Translations under genes and position numbers: made by a program | The notes under the pieces: model-generated | Told to the model about the DNA's origin: nothing | The model's input: the letters and a program-made list of their open reading frames with translations, nothing else | Databases searched by the model: none | DNA from: Gracilariopsis chorda | Lineage: Eukaryota; Rhodophyta; Florideophyceae; Gracilariales; Gracilariaceae | Reading direction: 5' to 3' | Length of the DNA: 64,000 bases | NCBI GenBank assembly: GCA_003194525.1 | Contig: NBIV01000146.1 | Coordinates: forward strand, 62,001 to 126,000 | Part shown: one piece after another, positions 1 through 11,108 of the stretch | Layout: each line of letters starts with the position of its first letter | How positions within the stretch are numbered: the stretch's first letter is position 1

Positions 1-7
1 TGGACAC

Positions 8-505
8 GTGGAGGAAATTGAAGTATTCAAAGGGTGCAAGAAGTATGGATTGAGAATGTCGAACGGAGAAGACGACAGGAGGGCTTTGTATGCCTGCGAG
101 ACACTGAAAACCGGCTGCGTCTTCAGGACGCGTGTTCGAGAGGAATTCAGGGCTGACAAAGTAGTGTACAGGTTTCCACCACCACATTAAGAGAGAAGCG
201 AGGAGGCCATTTTTGCAGTTTTGGGTTTCATGGTGAGGACCGGGGAGGACCCGTGGGCGATCCCCTTTCGTTGCGAGGTGGTGACGGGACGACGGCTGAA
301 GCTATGCGGGCAGTGCGATGAGAGTTGTGTGCAGCTCGTCGGTATGCATGAAGACATGCAAAGAGTGGGATTGTATCACTGCTGCAATACCTCGTGCGAA
401 ATTGACGTTTGCAAGAAGAAGTTCATCCATTCGGAGAGTAGGCTCGGCAGTGGAATGTATCGGTTTAAGACGATCATCGACGGGTACCCGCCGAGGGCCG
501 GGTAG
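8..505 (+). pseudogene. Cysteine-rich ORF fragment, origin uncertain
   Basis: Two pieces lie in one plus-strand frame (8-190 and 221-505), separated by a TAA and neither starting with ATG. The first ends in a Tyr-x-Cys ... Cys ... Arg-x-Arg ... His pattern that loosely recalls the FLYWCH zinc finger often linked to MULE transposases. The second has paired cysteines (CGQCDESC, HCCNTSC) and ends in a Gly/Pro-rich tail. The stretch is more GC-rich than what follows, which suggests the 3' part of something coding that begins left of the window. The zinc-finger reading is only a resemblance. A broken host gene is equally possible. Confidence 0.3.
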
Positions 506-3255
506 CGAGCATCTGTGAAGACAGCCGAAGGGAGAGGCGCTGCACTGCAATGTACAGCAGTGGTGGGTGACAATAATTTTGTCGACACAGATAGGAACTG
601 CCATATGTGATCCAATAAATTATGTTTATATCAAGTATTATAATCAACACATCGGAAAGATGACATTATCGGTACCGATTGTCAACAGGAATATCTTCCC
701 AGCTATAGAATTGCTGTCCCCTCATTCAATAATACTAATTTGTCACATCACCGTATCTGACGCTTAGAGATGAATGGGATCAATACATATTTGTACCGTT
801 TCTATTGATACTGAAACCACGGCTACGAACATGCAGCATCCAATGACGTTATTACAATGGAAGCATTAGAGCTATTGCCGCTATTCACTACATCTACCTT
901 GCGTCTACCATCTTTTATTGATGTACATCACTGGAAGGAATGGGAGGGTATCATAAAGAATATCGTCTTGGAACCAACAGATCAGTGGTTCCAACATTTT
1001 CCATCCAATGCCACACATCAACAGTTCTATTGATGCCGTTTACGACTTGCCGTTTGTGAATCAATGCTTTCCAAAATATTTAACCTCGTAGTGGCACGCC
1101 AGTTGAGATCTAAATGAAGACAATTATATACCACTATTTTGGATTTCAACTAATAGATCCGGAGAGTCAGGACATTTTCTCTATCCTTGCTCCCTCGGCC
1201 GCCAATTCAGCAAAACTTAAATGTCATAATTTTTACTTGGAGCCATCTTTGTGCAAACTGGTGAGCGGATCCGAGCAAGAAGAGAGATAAGAAATCGTGA
1301 TCGTGCTCTGCAAGCATTCTTTTCCCTTATGATCATTTCATCAGAGTCTAGATCATTGTCCGATAAACCTCGGCTGGACAAAACTCTAGAGAGCCAACCG
1401 AGCCGTCCTATCTGGGAAATCTCGGACGGCTTTTCTCTAAGCCTTCGGCTTAAAACATCCGCCAGTCGTCTGGAATCTCTGAACCCAGAAAGCTCTTCAT
1501 TTAGTTCGTTAGGACTGTTCCCAAACAAGGACACAAGTAAGGCTACATAGGTTCTTAATCGGACAGCGGTGAAACGTACTTTCTGTTAACCCGTATCTCG
1601 TAGACCAAAAAATCAACTCGCTACATACGCCCCTACGTCTAACTCGCCATTTATGTATCAAAACGGTTTGAAGAAGAATGCAAAGAGAGCGATGGAAGAG
1701 TACTGGACTAATTCCTCCTGTAAGTGAAGTCAAGGAAGTTCTTGCAGACGAGTTAGGCTCTCAGCTACAAAGGCTTTGTTTATAAGGAACTAATGGATCC
1801 GTTCAGTTTGAGAATAACACAACAGGAAAAGAGTATGGAGTTATTCACAGGTCTGCTCGACTCAACAATCGAGGGAACTATTCTATGGGATTGCTCTTCA
1901 TCACTTGTTCGTAACCCTTCTCATATGTAGATTGAGAAACCAAGCTGTACAGAGGTTTTGGGAAGATTTGTCGGTTCCGCACCTGCTACTAGAAGGATAG
2001 ATCCGAGTGATAGGAAAGACTCTGAATTGAAGCTCTTGGGATGTGATTTCCAAAAGATAGAAAACTCGAAGCGAAGGAAAAACCTGGCTGTACCTACTTT
2101 TGCAGAGCTCTTCCAAAGACTAACTGGTCAGTAAAAGTTGGAAACGAGATAGAGAACAAGGTTCGGCAGGTTGTCGGGTGACTACACATCAACGTAGCTG
2201 CTGTAATGTCTTTTTGGAACCCTGGAAAAGGGTTAGGAAAGCTTTCAATTATATTTAGTCAAAGAAATGTTTATTTACTTGTTCTGAACTCGGCATTAGA
2301 ATTTCAAGTGAAAGAGCTTATCGAAAGTAAATAACCTTCTAGGAAGATTGAGAAACTTCTTCGTTCCAAGTGCCAGACTGCAGATTTTAGTTTAATGCTC
2401 TCAAAGTGCGAGTGGGAATGAATTGCTTGTTTATGAGTTTAGCTGATACTATTGTGGAGTTCTTTGAAACATACTTTGGCTCTTTAGTGATGAAGGTGTA
2501 TGGCACAATCCTACGTTAGCTTTTGTTTAGGGGTGATCAGATGTCAGGAAAACTGTTCACGCGTTCATGGACGAAAATGTGGAATATGCGAAGGTAATTT
2601 CTCTATGACACACGAAGATATCTTCAAGTTTAATAAAGAAGAACAGTGAGGGAAAAAGCGATGGTAGCAAGAAACCTGTGTTTTCATCAAGAACAGAGCA
2701 AGCTCAAAGACATTATGAAAGAAGGAAAGGAATCAAACGCCTGTGATCAATGGTAGATGTGTCCGAGAGACTTTGACATAATTAGAAGAGCTTTATCTTG
2801 CACGTCTTGGGCTACGGAATTTGATGGTGCCAAAGCTGGTTCTGAGGGTGTCGAGAGTGGGTGACAGTCTTTCTGAGGTGCTTCCTGGGACGAATGCAGG
2901 CTTGTCCTTGCCTCCTTTCTCGTGCGCTCCAAGAAGCGTTTCTTTCTCCGTTGTGCCCTCTGGCGTCCATTGTTTGGCAGACGGATCCTTGAGGAACTGA
3001 AATCTTTTGAAGAAGAAGATGGATGCAGTAAAGGGGCAGTGTTGTCTGTTTGTAGCACGTGTTATGTTAATGAAGCCAACTTTGTTTTGAAGGTTCTTCT
3101 TGGTTCAAATTTTGTCGCTTTTCCTTGCTGAAGGTCTGCTAGGGCAGCCCTTCAAAGACATAGAACTTCACTCACCGCAAAGCCTTCAATTCCAGTAGCG
3201 TGTCGGTGTAAAGCATCGTAGAGGTTTTTTACTACGGTCTACGTATTGTACCCAT
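506..3255. other. Stretch without a recognisable gene
   Basis: No ORF here matches a family I know. The longest open frames, about 100 codons at 1217-1534 and 2747-3058 (both minus), have no domain, no clear start context and competing frames on the other strand. I see no terminal repeats or tandem arrays. Confidence 0.4.
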
Positions 3256-4344
3256 CTACCTCCAAGTATTCTCTACGGGTTCTAAGTATATCTGATTCAA
3301 TGGAGATAAAATCATCTCCGTCGATCTACCGAAAAGGCGTAGTCTGGAATTGATCTCCTCGTTTTTGAAGTATCTGGTCTCTGACCTGAGTTTCGCTATA
3401 TAAGGTACAGTTGAGGCCGATCTGTCTTTTCTCCAGTATGTAGAGAAAAGCGTTTCCAGAGGTATGAAGAATCCTATTATGTTTCGTAGTTCAGGGAACC
3501 GCAGATGTTTATTTTGATACACCACGGCACATCGACCCATGTGAGGACAGTCAAAGGAAACAGACTATAGTTGCCCACAAGAAGGGACACCAATAAACTC
3601 TGCCTTTACGTCATCCCCCGACCCCGTATACTGTTTTGAGAATTGTATAACTGTCTGTAGTGATGAGCGTTCTTCGTCCATCGACGCATTCCGGCTCTCA
3701 GTCAGGTGGCTTCCCCATTTCAAATTGAAGCGAGCTCTGAGTCCAATTGCTGGCGTTGAACTACTTTTCAGGTTTCTGATTGCTTCTGGCCACCCTTCCT
3801 GTGAATAATCCACAACACGTGTGCTTGACAGAATGTAATTATTGGGTGGCCTCAAGCTCAAATCTACGAAATGTGTAAGAGAGTAGTTCGTGTACTCAGC
3901 CAAAAAGTTGCCTAAAACTTTTACAGGTAGAAAATGCTCAAACTTTCTTGTTTTCTGATATCTCCCAGTTTGAGAAAATGAGGTTTGTACAAGCTCCAAG
4001 TTCCGGGAGCTAGCTTGTTCTTGAGATATACGCCGAGCTTCCAAAGAAATCTTGCACAAGGGAATATTCTTCGACGTAATGATCTTCCTGCATGCAAACA
4101 TAGAAGCTTCGGTGTAAACAGTTCCTTGGAATATGTAGCGGGTAGGTATAGTCGCATTTTGGAAGCAAGAAACCAGCGTATGCGGTTTATTGTGGTATAA
4201 GTACTTATAACACACGGGGAGACGATCGTCTAAAGCAAAAAAGCACTTGGATTCTAACATTCTTCTCCTTTCGAGAAACATTTCCAATTTATATGACTTA
4301 CTGAGATTGAATAGGTGTTTCTTCATATAATGCATCGAATCCAC
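3256..4344 (-). CDS. Unrecognised ORF, 259 residues plus in-frame extension
   Basis: A minus-strand frame is open from 4344 to a TAG at 3565, giving 259 residues. It reopens in the same frame for about 100 more codons to 3256. Amino-acid use looks like coding sequence, with mixed charged and aromatic residues and no low-complexity bias. I recognise no domain. The start is uncertain, since a further 75-codon minus-strand frame lies just upstream (4358-4585) in a different frame, so this may be one exon of a larger gene or a decayed one. Whether the part after the TAG was ever translated cannot be told from sequence. The acidic ORF at 5077-5706 lies on the same strand upstream and could belong to the same locus. 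Confidence 0.4.
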
Positions 4345-5076
4345 CCTACTGATCTTTCTACATCAATTGGCAAACATTCTCTTTCTGAATCTCATTCAGG
4401 TGCCATTCTTTGAGGCTTATATAGGACGAATTGAACATCTTTGCAGCTGAATTTATACACGCAGTGTTCTGTTCCATAACTACCATCGCCGGTGAGATGG
4501 CGAATATAGACATGAATAAAAAAAGAAATCGTACGAAGTCCTCTTCTGTCTCGGAGCACATGTACCCCATGAAAAATGTCAACAAATGACCATCATTGCT
4601 CTTCCATTAGCGATGACCAGAAGGAAGCCGTATCGATTGGCTGTGGCTTTACAATCTTTAGATACCCCCGGGACAATGCAGAATTTCTGGCAGTCATCCA
4701 TTCACTCTCAAAATGACCAACAAGCTTAATTCATCCTACCAGAATCATCAGCCGCAAAGAATCCTTTATTCCCTGCATCCTCTTTGCTCAACGAAAAGAG
4801 CAGGTCCCACAACCTTAAAAATTTCAAATCGAGGGGACTGCTTGTGGAGGAAGCATACCTCAACTTCGTCCTCGCCAATACCGGATTTATCTTTTGATTT
4901 TACTTGTCTTTCAGGTATCGAATCGTATCTCTAAACCCCATACGCAAATTGATGGTCATGTAAATCGCTTCAGAACCCATTTGCGGCTTGATTTGTCTAA
5001 AACCAAAACTCCCGGAGATGCCATATCCATGTCTACAACCATTTATATTAGCCACGTAGATCATACCACCATCCTA

Positions 5077-5706
5077 CTACTGCCAAGAATCCTCCGTCTT
5101 AATCTTTAGCGAGAAGAGGCATTGCCTCATCTTGTTATTGTATTGATCGCACTTCGAGATTCTTTTCTTCATCACCCTTCTATTCCCCCGTTCAGCAACA
5201 CGCCTCTTCGGAGACTTTGTCTTATCTGGAGATCTTTTTCGTTCTCCAACGTATATAGAAGTCCTTACGAATAAGCTGTACACGAAGCAGTCGGAGATAA
5301 ATTGAACTTCCTTCAGAACCGTAACAAGAGGAGCATCGAGAGGACGCGTTTCCAGAGAGGCTAAGACCGCTGCTTTAAATAACTCTTCAATTCTCTCATT
5401 CGGTATTGTGTTCTGGACGGATTCGGTTCCCAGTTCTTCATGACCGTCTTCTGCCCAGTACTTTTCGTCGTTCTCTCCAAGGCTATCCTTCTCTCTTGAT
5501 TCCAATTCTTCTTGATTCAGGATGCCTCCATCAGAGTCTTCCAAGAAGGACGAGGGAACCTCCTCTTCGTCATCTAAGAATCGATAAATGAACAAAGCAT
5601 CATCTTCTTCAACAGATTGCTCATATGAAACCAGCTATGCATAACTTACGTTCGAATTGAGTGTTTCACTCTCTTCAGTTATTTTTGAGCCTTGCTCGCC
5701 GCTCAT
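5077..5706 (-). pseudogene. Acidic ORF of unknown function, interrupted
   Basis: An ATG at 5706 opens a minus-strand frame with a very acidic N-terminal half (DDEEEVPSSFLEDSD), a middle part rich in Leu and Glu, and a basic C-terminal half (RKRSPDKTKSPKRR). It is about 200 residues if the TAG near 5620 is bypassed. A GTAAGT donor sits exactly at that point with an AG 30 bases on, in phase, so a very short intron is possible though unusually small. After two consecutive TAG codons at the end, the same frame stays open for 57 more codons. The acidic-then-basic layout is typical of nuclear proteins, but I recognise no family. Decay of a longer gene covering 3.2-5.7 kb is the simplest reading. 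Confidence 0.35.
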
Positions 5707-6517
5707 AGCGCTGTGGCGTGCACGCTTGCATTTGTAAATCGCTGATTGTGTTGAAAAGTTTGGAGAAGCAGCGGAGTGGCCAGTCTCAAAGAACTAATGC
5801 CAAAATCGCCTCTTACGCCCCTGTCGACATTAAACGCGTTATACAGCAGTCGATCCGATCATTTTAAATCGTGTACGCCACCTTTAACTATACCTTTCCG
5901 TGATATAGGTGCTTGCTGCGGCGTGCTTGGTAGAATGGATCCCCCGGTCTACCTCTTTTCTGTGAAACCATGGATTGTTCCTTCAAAAGCTCGCGTTTGG
6001 GTTCGTGCATTCCTCTTCGCCAATCACGGCAGTCAAATACGCCTCCTCTCTCAGAAAATTTCGCCTTATGTAACACGCAATAGAAAAGATAGAAGTCGTC
6101 AGCACCATTGCAGTCGCAATACGCCATATCGTCTTCGCTACATGTGTCTGCATCAATTTGAGATAAAGGTCCATGAGAATGCTCTAGAGGATAGCATGAT
6201 GAGCTGTTGTAGAACTCAACTCCCTGGAGGGGGGGTAGGGTTCGAAATATGCATGACAGAGGCACATGTTCTTCACTTTTCTGTATGTGTTCTTCCCATT
6301 CTTGTAGACAGAAGGCTAAAGAGGAGCGAATGCCATCAAAAATCCATCACACAATATCAGCGGTGCATGGAAACTGTTGAGGGTTGTGCGTGAGTATGAA
6401 ATCGTGTTCAATTACCCAAAATCTCGTCATAGGATAGAACTTTGCTCGAATACTGGATCGGCACTGCGCCTTATGCTGCGGGCATTGCAATTTTCCGGTG
6501 AGCAGCGCAGACGACCC
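5707..6517. other. No supported gene
   Basis: A plus-strand frame of 205 codons (5776-6393) has no ATG-led domain and competes with minus-strand frames. I see no family signature and treat it as chance. Confidence 0.35.
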
Positions 6518-7018
6518 CTACATCCTCTTCTTCAACACTGAGAAGTATTCTAAACCATAGAGGCATCCAAAGGTCTTAGCCATGTAGGCAACCAGGCGGT
6601 CAAAGATATTCTTTAAACCTTTCAAAGTTGAGAAATGCCTCTCGTTTGACATCGCAACTTCTATCTTACATTCAACACCGTTCTGAAGTTTCACCTGAAC
6701 CCCTGAACGTGTTTTGCTGTTTTGAAATCTCTCTTGGAAGTCTGCTTGAACCCCAAAACATGATCTCGTCTTCGTAGTTTGTCCTTTAGAGATATTAATT
6801 GATGGTAACTCCATGTCTGGCTGCTTTTGTAGCTGAAAATCAGAAAAGACTGCAAGCTCTTCATTCAGCTCGTAAGATTGACCACCACTCTCGGAAGCCT
6901 CCTTCTTCTGTTCAGTCTTTTGTTCAGTTTCTGTCTTCAGCTCGGAAAGCGCCACAGTCCCCTTCGCACTTTTTTCTGCTTCTATATCTACATGGTTCTG
7001 TGTCTGATTCATCGTCAT
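6518..7018 (-). CDS. Hypothetical protein, 166 residues
   Basis: This is a complete minus-strand ORF that begins with ATG at 7018, with an in-frame TAA two codons upstream, and ends with TAG. The N-terminal 50 residues are rich in Glu, Lys, Gln and Thr (EKSAKGTVALSELKTETEQ) and may form a coiled coil. The C-terminal 60 residues are more hydrophobic (FDRLVAYMAKTFGCLYGLEY) and end in a basic tail. There is no signal peptide and no domain I recognise. The intact frame and ordinary composition favour a real gene or a recently dead one. Confidence 0.45.
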   Translation of the reverse strand: MTMNQTQNHVDIEAEKSAKGTVALSELKTETEQKTEQKKEASESGGQSYELNEELAVFSDFQLQKQPDMELPSINISKGQTTKTRSCFGVQADFQERFQNSKTRSGVQVKLQNGVECKIEVAMSNERHFSTLKGLKNIFDRLVAYMAKTFGCLYGLEYFSVLKKRM

Positions 7019-7267
7019 TGCTTATGAACACCCGTCATTTGCCGTCTCTACTTCACAACCTTCTCCATTCTGAATCCTTTTCAGCTTTTCTTCTACACAT
7101 GATACTCCAACTGCTTCCTATTCTCTTCCAGTTTTCTCATATACCGCGTTATACACCACTTCCGAGCACTGTGTTAAACATATCTCAATCAATGTGTTGG
7201 GAACATCCGCTATAAGCGGAGCAAATTCAAAAAACTGCACTCGTCACTTCATGCGAATTTTGAGGGG

Positions 7268-7687
7268 TCAACACATCCCACTGTTCTGAACAGAGCGTTG
7301 GTTCAGCTCATGAACACGCTTCGTTCGCTGGATGTTTCGTATAGCACGCGCCACAGTGTCGCGCATACCGAAGGGCATCGGCTAAGAAGTCGTATCTATA
7401 CAGGGGTTGCTCAAGCCATCCACGAACTTTCCTTCTCCTTCTTCCTGTTCTCGCAGAACTATATTCACATCCTCTCCTTTTTCCTTTCCAGTCTGCTACC
7501 CAATTTTCCGCTCCACCCTTCGTTTCCTACGCCAATGCTGTTTACCATCCTTCATCATCCGAAGGAGTTCTCTAAGATGCTCTGACCGGAAATGTACGAC
7601 CATTGGCTCAGTAACGATGTCGGTTTGAAAGTACTCCTTCGCTATCAGCATGTGTACAACCCTGATTCTAATAGACATCCATCGCAT
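7268..7687 (-). pseudogene. Basic unrecognised reading frame broken by TAG codons
   Basis: One minus-strand frame runs from ATG at 7687 to a TGA at 7268 and is interrupted only by two TAG codons. The first segment is helical and basic (SEHLRELLRMMKDGKQHWRR), the second acidic (GKEKGEDVNIVLREQEEGEG), the third Arg-rich (MRDTVARAIRNIQRTKR). Composition is coding-like throughout, so this looks like an eroded gene. No family is recognised. TAG is used as the true stop of intact genes elsewhere in the window, so recoding is unlikely. Confidence 0.25.
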
Positions 7688-8785
7688 CCTCTCAGTTGAC
7701 GCCCGGCTATACCCAGAGGCATAAGTTCACTTCGGGATACGTCCATGGTTCACACTGGAAAAGGCGAAAAGGGAAAGCACATAACAACCACAGCTGTGCG
7801 AATCTCTTTGTCGCTTAATATTTTTTACGTGCATGTAGTTCCGCTCGGATATCACTGCACGTAGGGCTTCATCCCGTGTGATCCAAGAGAGAAATAAGGA
7901 ATAAAACGACTTGAGAGTCCCTCAATCTCCAGACACTCGAAGAATGTCTCCAAAGAAAACTGTCCATCGTTGGGTTTTTCAAGTAGCATTAACTATTGTT
8001 TTCCCTAGCAAAACACCCCTATGACTGTTGAACATGTTCAACGGAACTAAAAAGAGGTTTACCTCGGCGTAACCATTTCTTTTAATTTAAAGTACTTCGT
8101 AAACATGCGCAAATCTTCTTAGAGTATGTTTCACTTCTTTTTGTGTATTACTTTGATAGTCTTGTCATCATCGGCCCAATAAAAAAAAGAGAAAAAACCA
8201 ACACCAAGAAAAGGTACCATATTCAACACAGCTGTTGATATGAAATTGCTACAAATTTCTGAATCAGGTCTTGAAATGCTCCAAAGTAACCAGTGATTTT
8301 TTTTTGGCTTCTTCTAGCAGACTGCTAGATAAATTGCACTTTAAAACCGCAGTAAAAGCTTCAGACCTCGTAGTTCCATCTTTGATGCAAATTTGCGTAT
8401 AGGTTTCAAAGATTAGCCCAGAACGGCTTAACTATGTCATATAGTTCATATGTTGGGAATATTTTGACGTGACCAAACGCGTTTTTGTTCAATTGCTCAA
8501 AAAAGAACTTGCATCAATAGTTCTTAAGGCACCAGATTACGAAGTAGAGAGAGTCAGCAGCGATTAAACAGATCGTCGAAAATGTGAAAGAGGACAAGGT
8601 TCCTGACGTATTTGTAATTCTCACACATTGTGACGACGCCGCGCGGTATCCTCGTCTCGTTTTACATCACGTTTACGTTGTGCTGACTTTGCGGCCGGAG
8701 AGAGCAGGGATAGAGGAAATGTTCTGACTCTGCGGATCTACTGGTTGAAATCCAAAATAGGGGCATATAATTGGCTACAGTGGGA
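7688..8785. other. AT-rich stretch, no gene seen
   Basis: No open frame of note on either strand. There are several A or T runs and no repeat structure that I could define. Confidence 0.4.
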
Positions 8786-9739
8786 TCACAACTGGCGCAG
8801 ACACATGTGCGACTCGCCGTGGCACTTGTCCACTGTCTCTCGCTTTTTATTGATGCAAATAAGCGCTGACTCCCGTACACTATCTACCTCGTGAAGTTTA
8901 GCCCTTTCCCCTCTCTGTGTTCGCAGCTGTCCCAAACGCCATTCCACGAGATTCAAGTCCTCCGCCCCCACAAACTCCATTACTACCTCCAACTGTTCCT
9001 CGTCCACGTTCATGTATTCTGATCCAATCCCCATTCGCTTCAACATTCGCTGCGTGCATTCCCGTAACCCCGCATTCGAAGCCCCAGCGCAAGCGAAAAC
9101 GCTCTACGCACACAGTTCCACTTCCATGCTTTCCGTCCGAACAATCTTCCTAAGCGCATACAGTTACACCATTCTAACCTGGGCCTCTTCATTAAACTCT
9201 GCGCTTTCGCACAGTGTCATAACTGCTCTTCTCTTTGCGACCATTTCCGCTCCCAATTCACTTCCGCCGTCGTGAGCTATTAAAAACATGCTTACCATCG
9301 CCGGGCACGCCTCACCGCGTATCTCTCCTATTCCGCTGTCAAAAAGCTCGTATACATGCTCAATAAAGCGTCCAGTATCATCCCTCTGCAACCCATCCTC
9401 ATGCTTCCCAGACCTGAAAATCCCTGCCATCGTTCTCACGCAGCTCACTCTATCAGTGTAGTCAATGCCCTCCATCACCAATAGCTCCATCGCAAAGTCT
9501 ATCAACTGGCAATACTTCATGCTCCCGCTATATTTCCAGACCGTAACGCGAACTTCAGTCTTCTTTCGCAAATGCCACCTTGATGCTGCTCGCCGCACTA
9601 GCAAAAGCGCTATCCGGAACTTTTTTAGCCTAGTTCGTACATTCCGCAAACACACGACTGCTGAGCTCCAAAAAGGAGCCCAGCGACCGTCGGTTAATAT
9701 TGTGCAGTAAACCAGTTGCAATGTTAGTATGAATATCAA
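8786..9739 (-). pseudogene. ARM/HEAT-like helical repeat protein, broken
   Basis: Two minus-strand frames (9164-9739 and 8786-9046) read as successive parts of one alpha-helical repeat protein. Examples are LIDFAMELLVMEGIDYTDR, then GEIRGEACPAMVSMFLIAHD, then ECTQRMLKRMGIGSEY and EEQLEVVMEFVGAEDLNLVE. The spacing of small and leucine residues resembles armadillo/HEAT repeats. The two frames differ, so at least one frameshift or lost intron lies between them. I cannot name the parent protein. It sits in the run of decayed host-type genes that includes GCN1 and the ADCK1-like kinase. Confidence 0.35.
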
Positions 9740-11105
9740 TATTTAGTTTTCGTTCGGACAGTTCGGGTAGCGACCAGATGACGTTTGCAAGAAGATCTGT
9801 ACGAAGAGAATTTTGAGATGGGGTATCTGGGGTGTCTTGCTGGTTGATATGATCGATGTGGGCTTGGTATTTGGAATGCGCTTGTTCGATGGATTCTGCG
9901 ACGGTTTGAAACGGGGCTTAAGCGTTTTCACAACAGAAAGAATCACAGTCCTTTCCGAGGACATACTCGAATTCAGACGAGCTTACGTTGTTTTACGGCA
10001 GACGCTTGGTAGTGTGGAGGTGCATACTGCGACAGTCCTCTACTAAGGCTTGATAAATCTTAGTCTGATGAAATATGACGAGAACGTGAATATTTGGATC
10101 GTGGAGGAGTAACAGGGAGCTGCAGAATGATAAGGCTCGGTTACGCAGCAAAGCTGAGTGGAAGAGGAAGACTTGAACGAAGTTTGACGTCGAGGCGAAC
10201 AGCAACTGCTTCTGCAGCGGCTCCAGGCTGGGTGCGAATAGTAAGAATGACTGCCAAAGTAACGATCACGGAAAAGTTACAAGAAACAAGACGATACAGA
10301 ATGTGAGACAAGGTCTGAGCGGGGGGGATGGACAAAGCTAAATGCGGGAATAAACGGGGCATATGAAGCGTGAAAAGGTTATGGTCCAGGCTTATAAAGT
10401 GGGACTAGAAGTATAGACAGGAGGTAAGAGGGGGTGGAACAGACAACTGTGCAGCGAGCGCAACAAGCACAGCGCGCAGCGCAGCGCTAAGAACAACGAT
10501 TCGCGCATGATGAAACCGAGCTGGCGGGGTGAGATGTTGCGCGAGATGTGCTGTATTCTCTAGAGTAGGATTGAGCGCGTATACTTCAGGCGCGTCAGGC
10601 ACAGCTTATGTGGCAGGTTTGACAGGGATGAGCATCGTAGCGGCGAAGATTTGCAGCTCGGACGCGGGAGAAAAGCGCGGTTAGTGACGCCATTGAAAGT
10701 GGATCGACGAGCTGCCAGATTGTGGTCATTGGCGCTGGTAGCACCTGCTTCAGCACTCGTACTTGTGCCTTTCGCAACACAAAAGAAGTCGTGTGCGACG
10801 CCGTCCCCATCGCGCTCATTGTCTTCGTTCGGCGCACACACCCCCTGTCCCACCGCTCCCTGCGAAGTGCAAGTGCTGCTCGCACGCACAGAATGGAAAG
10901 GCGAAATCGCATCTGCAAGACTGATCAGCTCAAGCGGTGTTGAAACAAATTGAAAAGACGCGGCGCATGATGCATTTGCGCGTTGGCAGCCATTGAAGCT
11001 CGCGCCAATCAGGGGAGCCTGCGCTCGCACCCGTCGAAGCGAAAGTAAGGCTGAGTGAAGCGCAATCAGATCGACACGCGTGTGTCTCGCTTGTATTCCG
11101 GTGCC
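9740..11105 (-). pseudogene. GC-richer stretch with eroded, partly hydrophobic ORFs
   Basis: Minus-strand frames at 10405-10602 and 10141-10362 are in register and separated by one stop. The first includes a membrane-like run (HARIVVLSAALRAVLVALAA), the second another (VIVTLAVILTIRT). A multi-pass membrane protein is possible; a GPI- or dolichol-linked glycosyltransferase came to mind, but the match is too weak to name. At 10560-11156 the sequence is GC-rich with long frames on both strands, which GC richness alone can give. Confidence 0.25.
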
Positions 11106-11108
11106 AGT

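Noticed and set aside
1217-1550. Opposed ORFs of about 100 codons
   Set aside because: Both strands are open over the same span with no start context, domain or conservation signal.
1875-1895. Left terminal repeat of Harbinger copy C at CTATTCTATGGG
   Set aside because: Only the TTCTATGGG core matches, the GGGCCG part is absent and no TAA or TTA precedes it.
3256-7687. TAG reassigned to an amino acid
   Set aside because: Intact genes in the window (28422-28763, 53907-54251, 59609-60211) end in TAG exactly at the end of conserved or complete proteins, and the broken genes also carry TAA and TGA.
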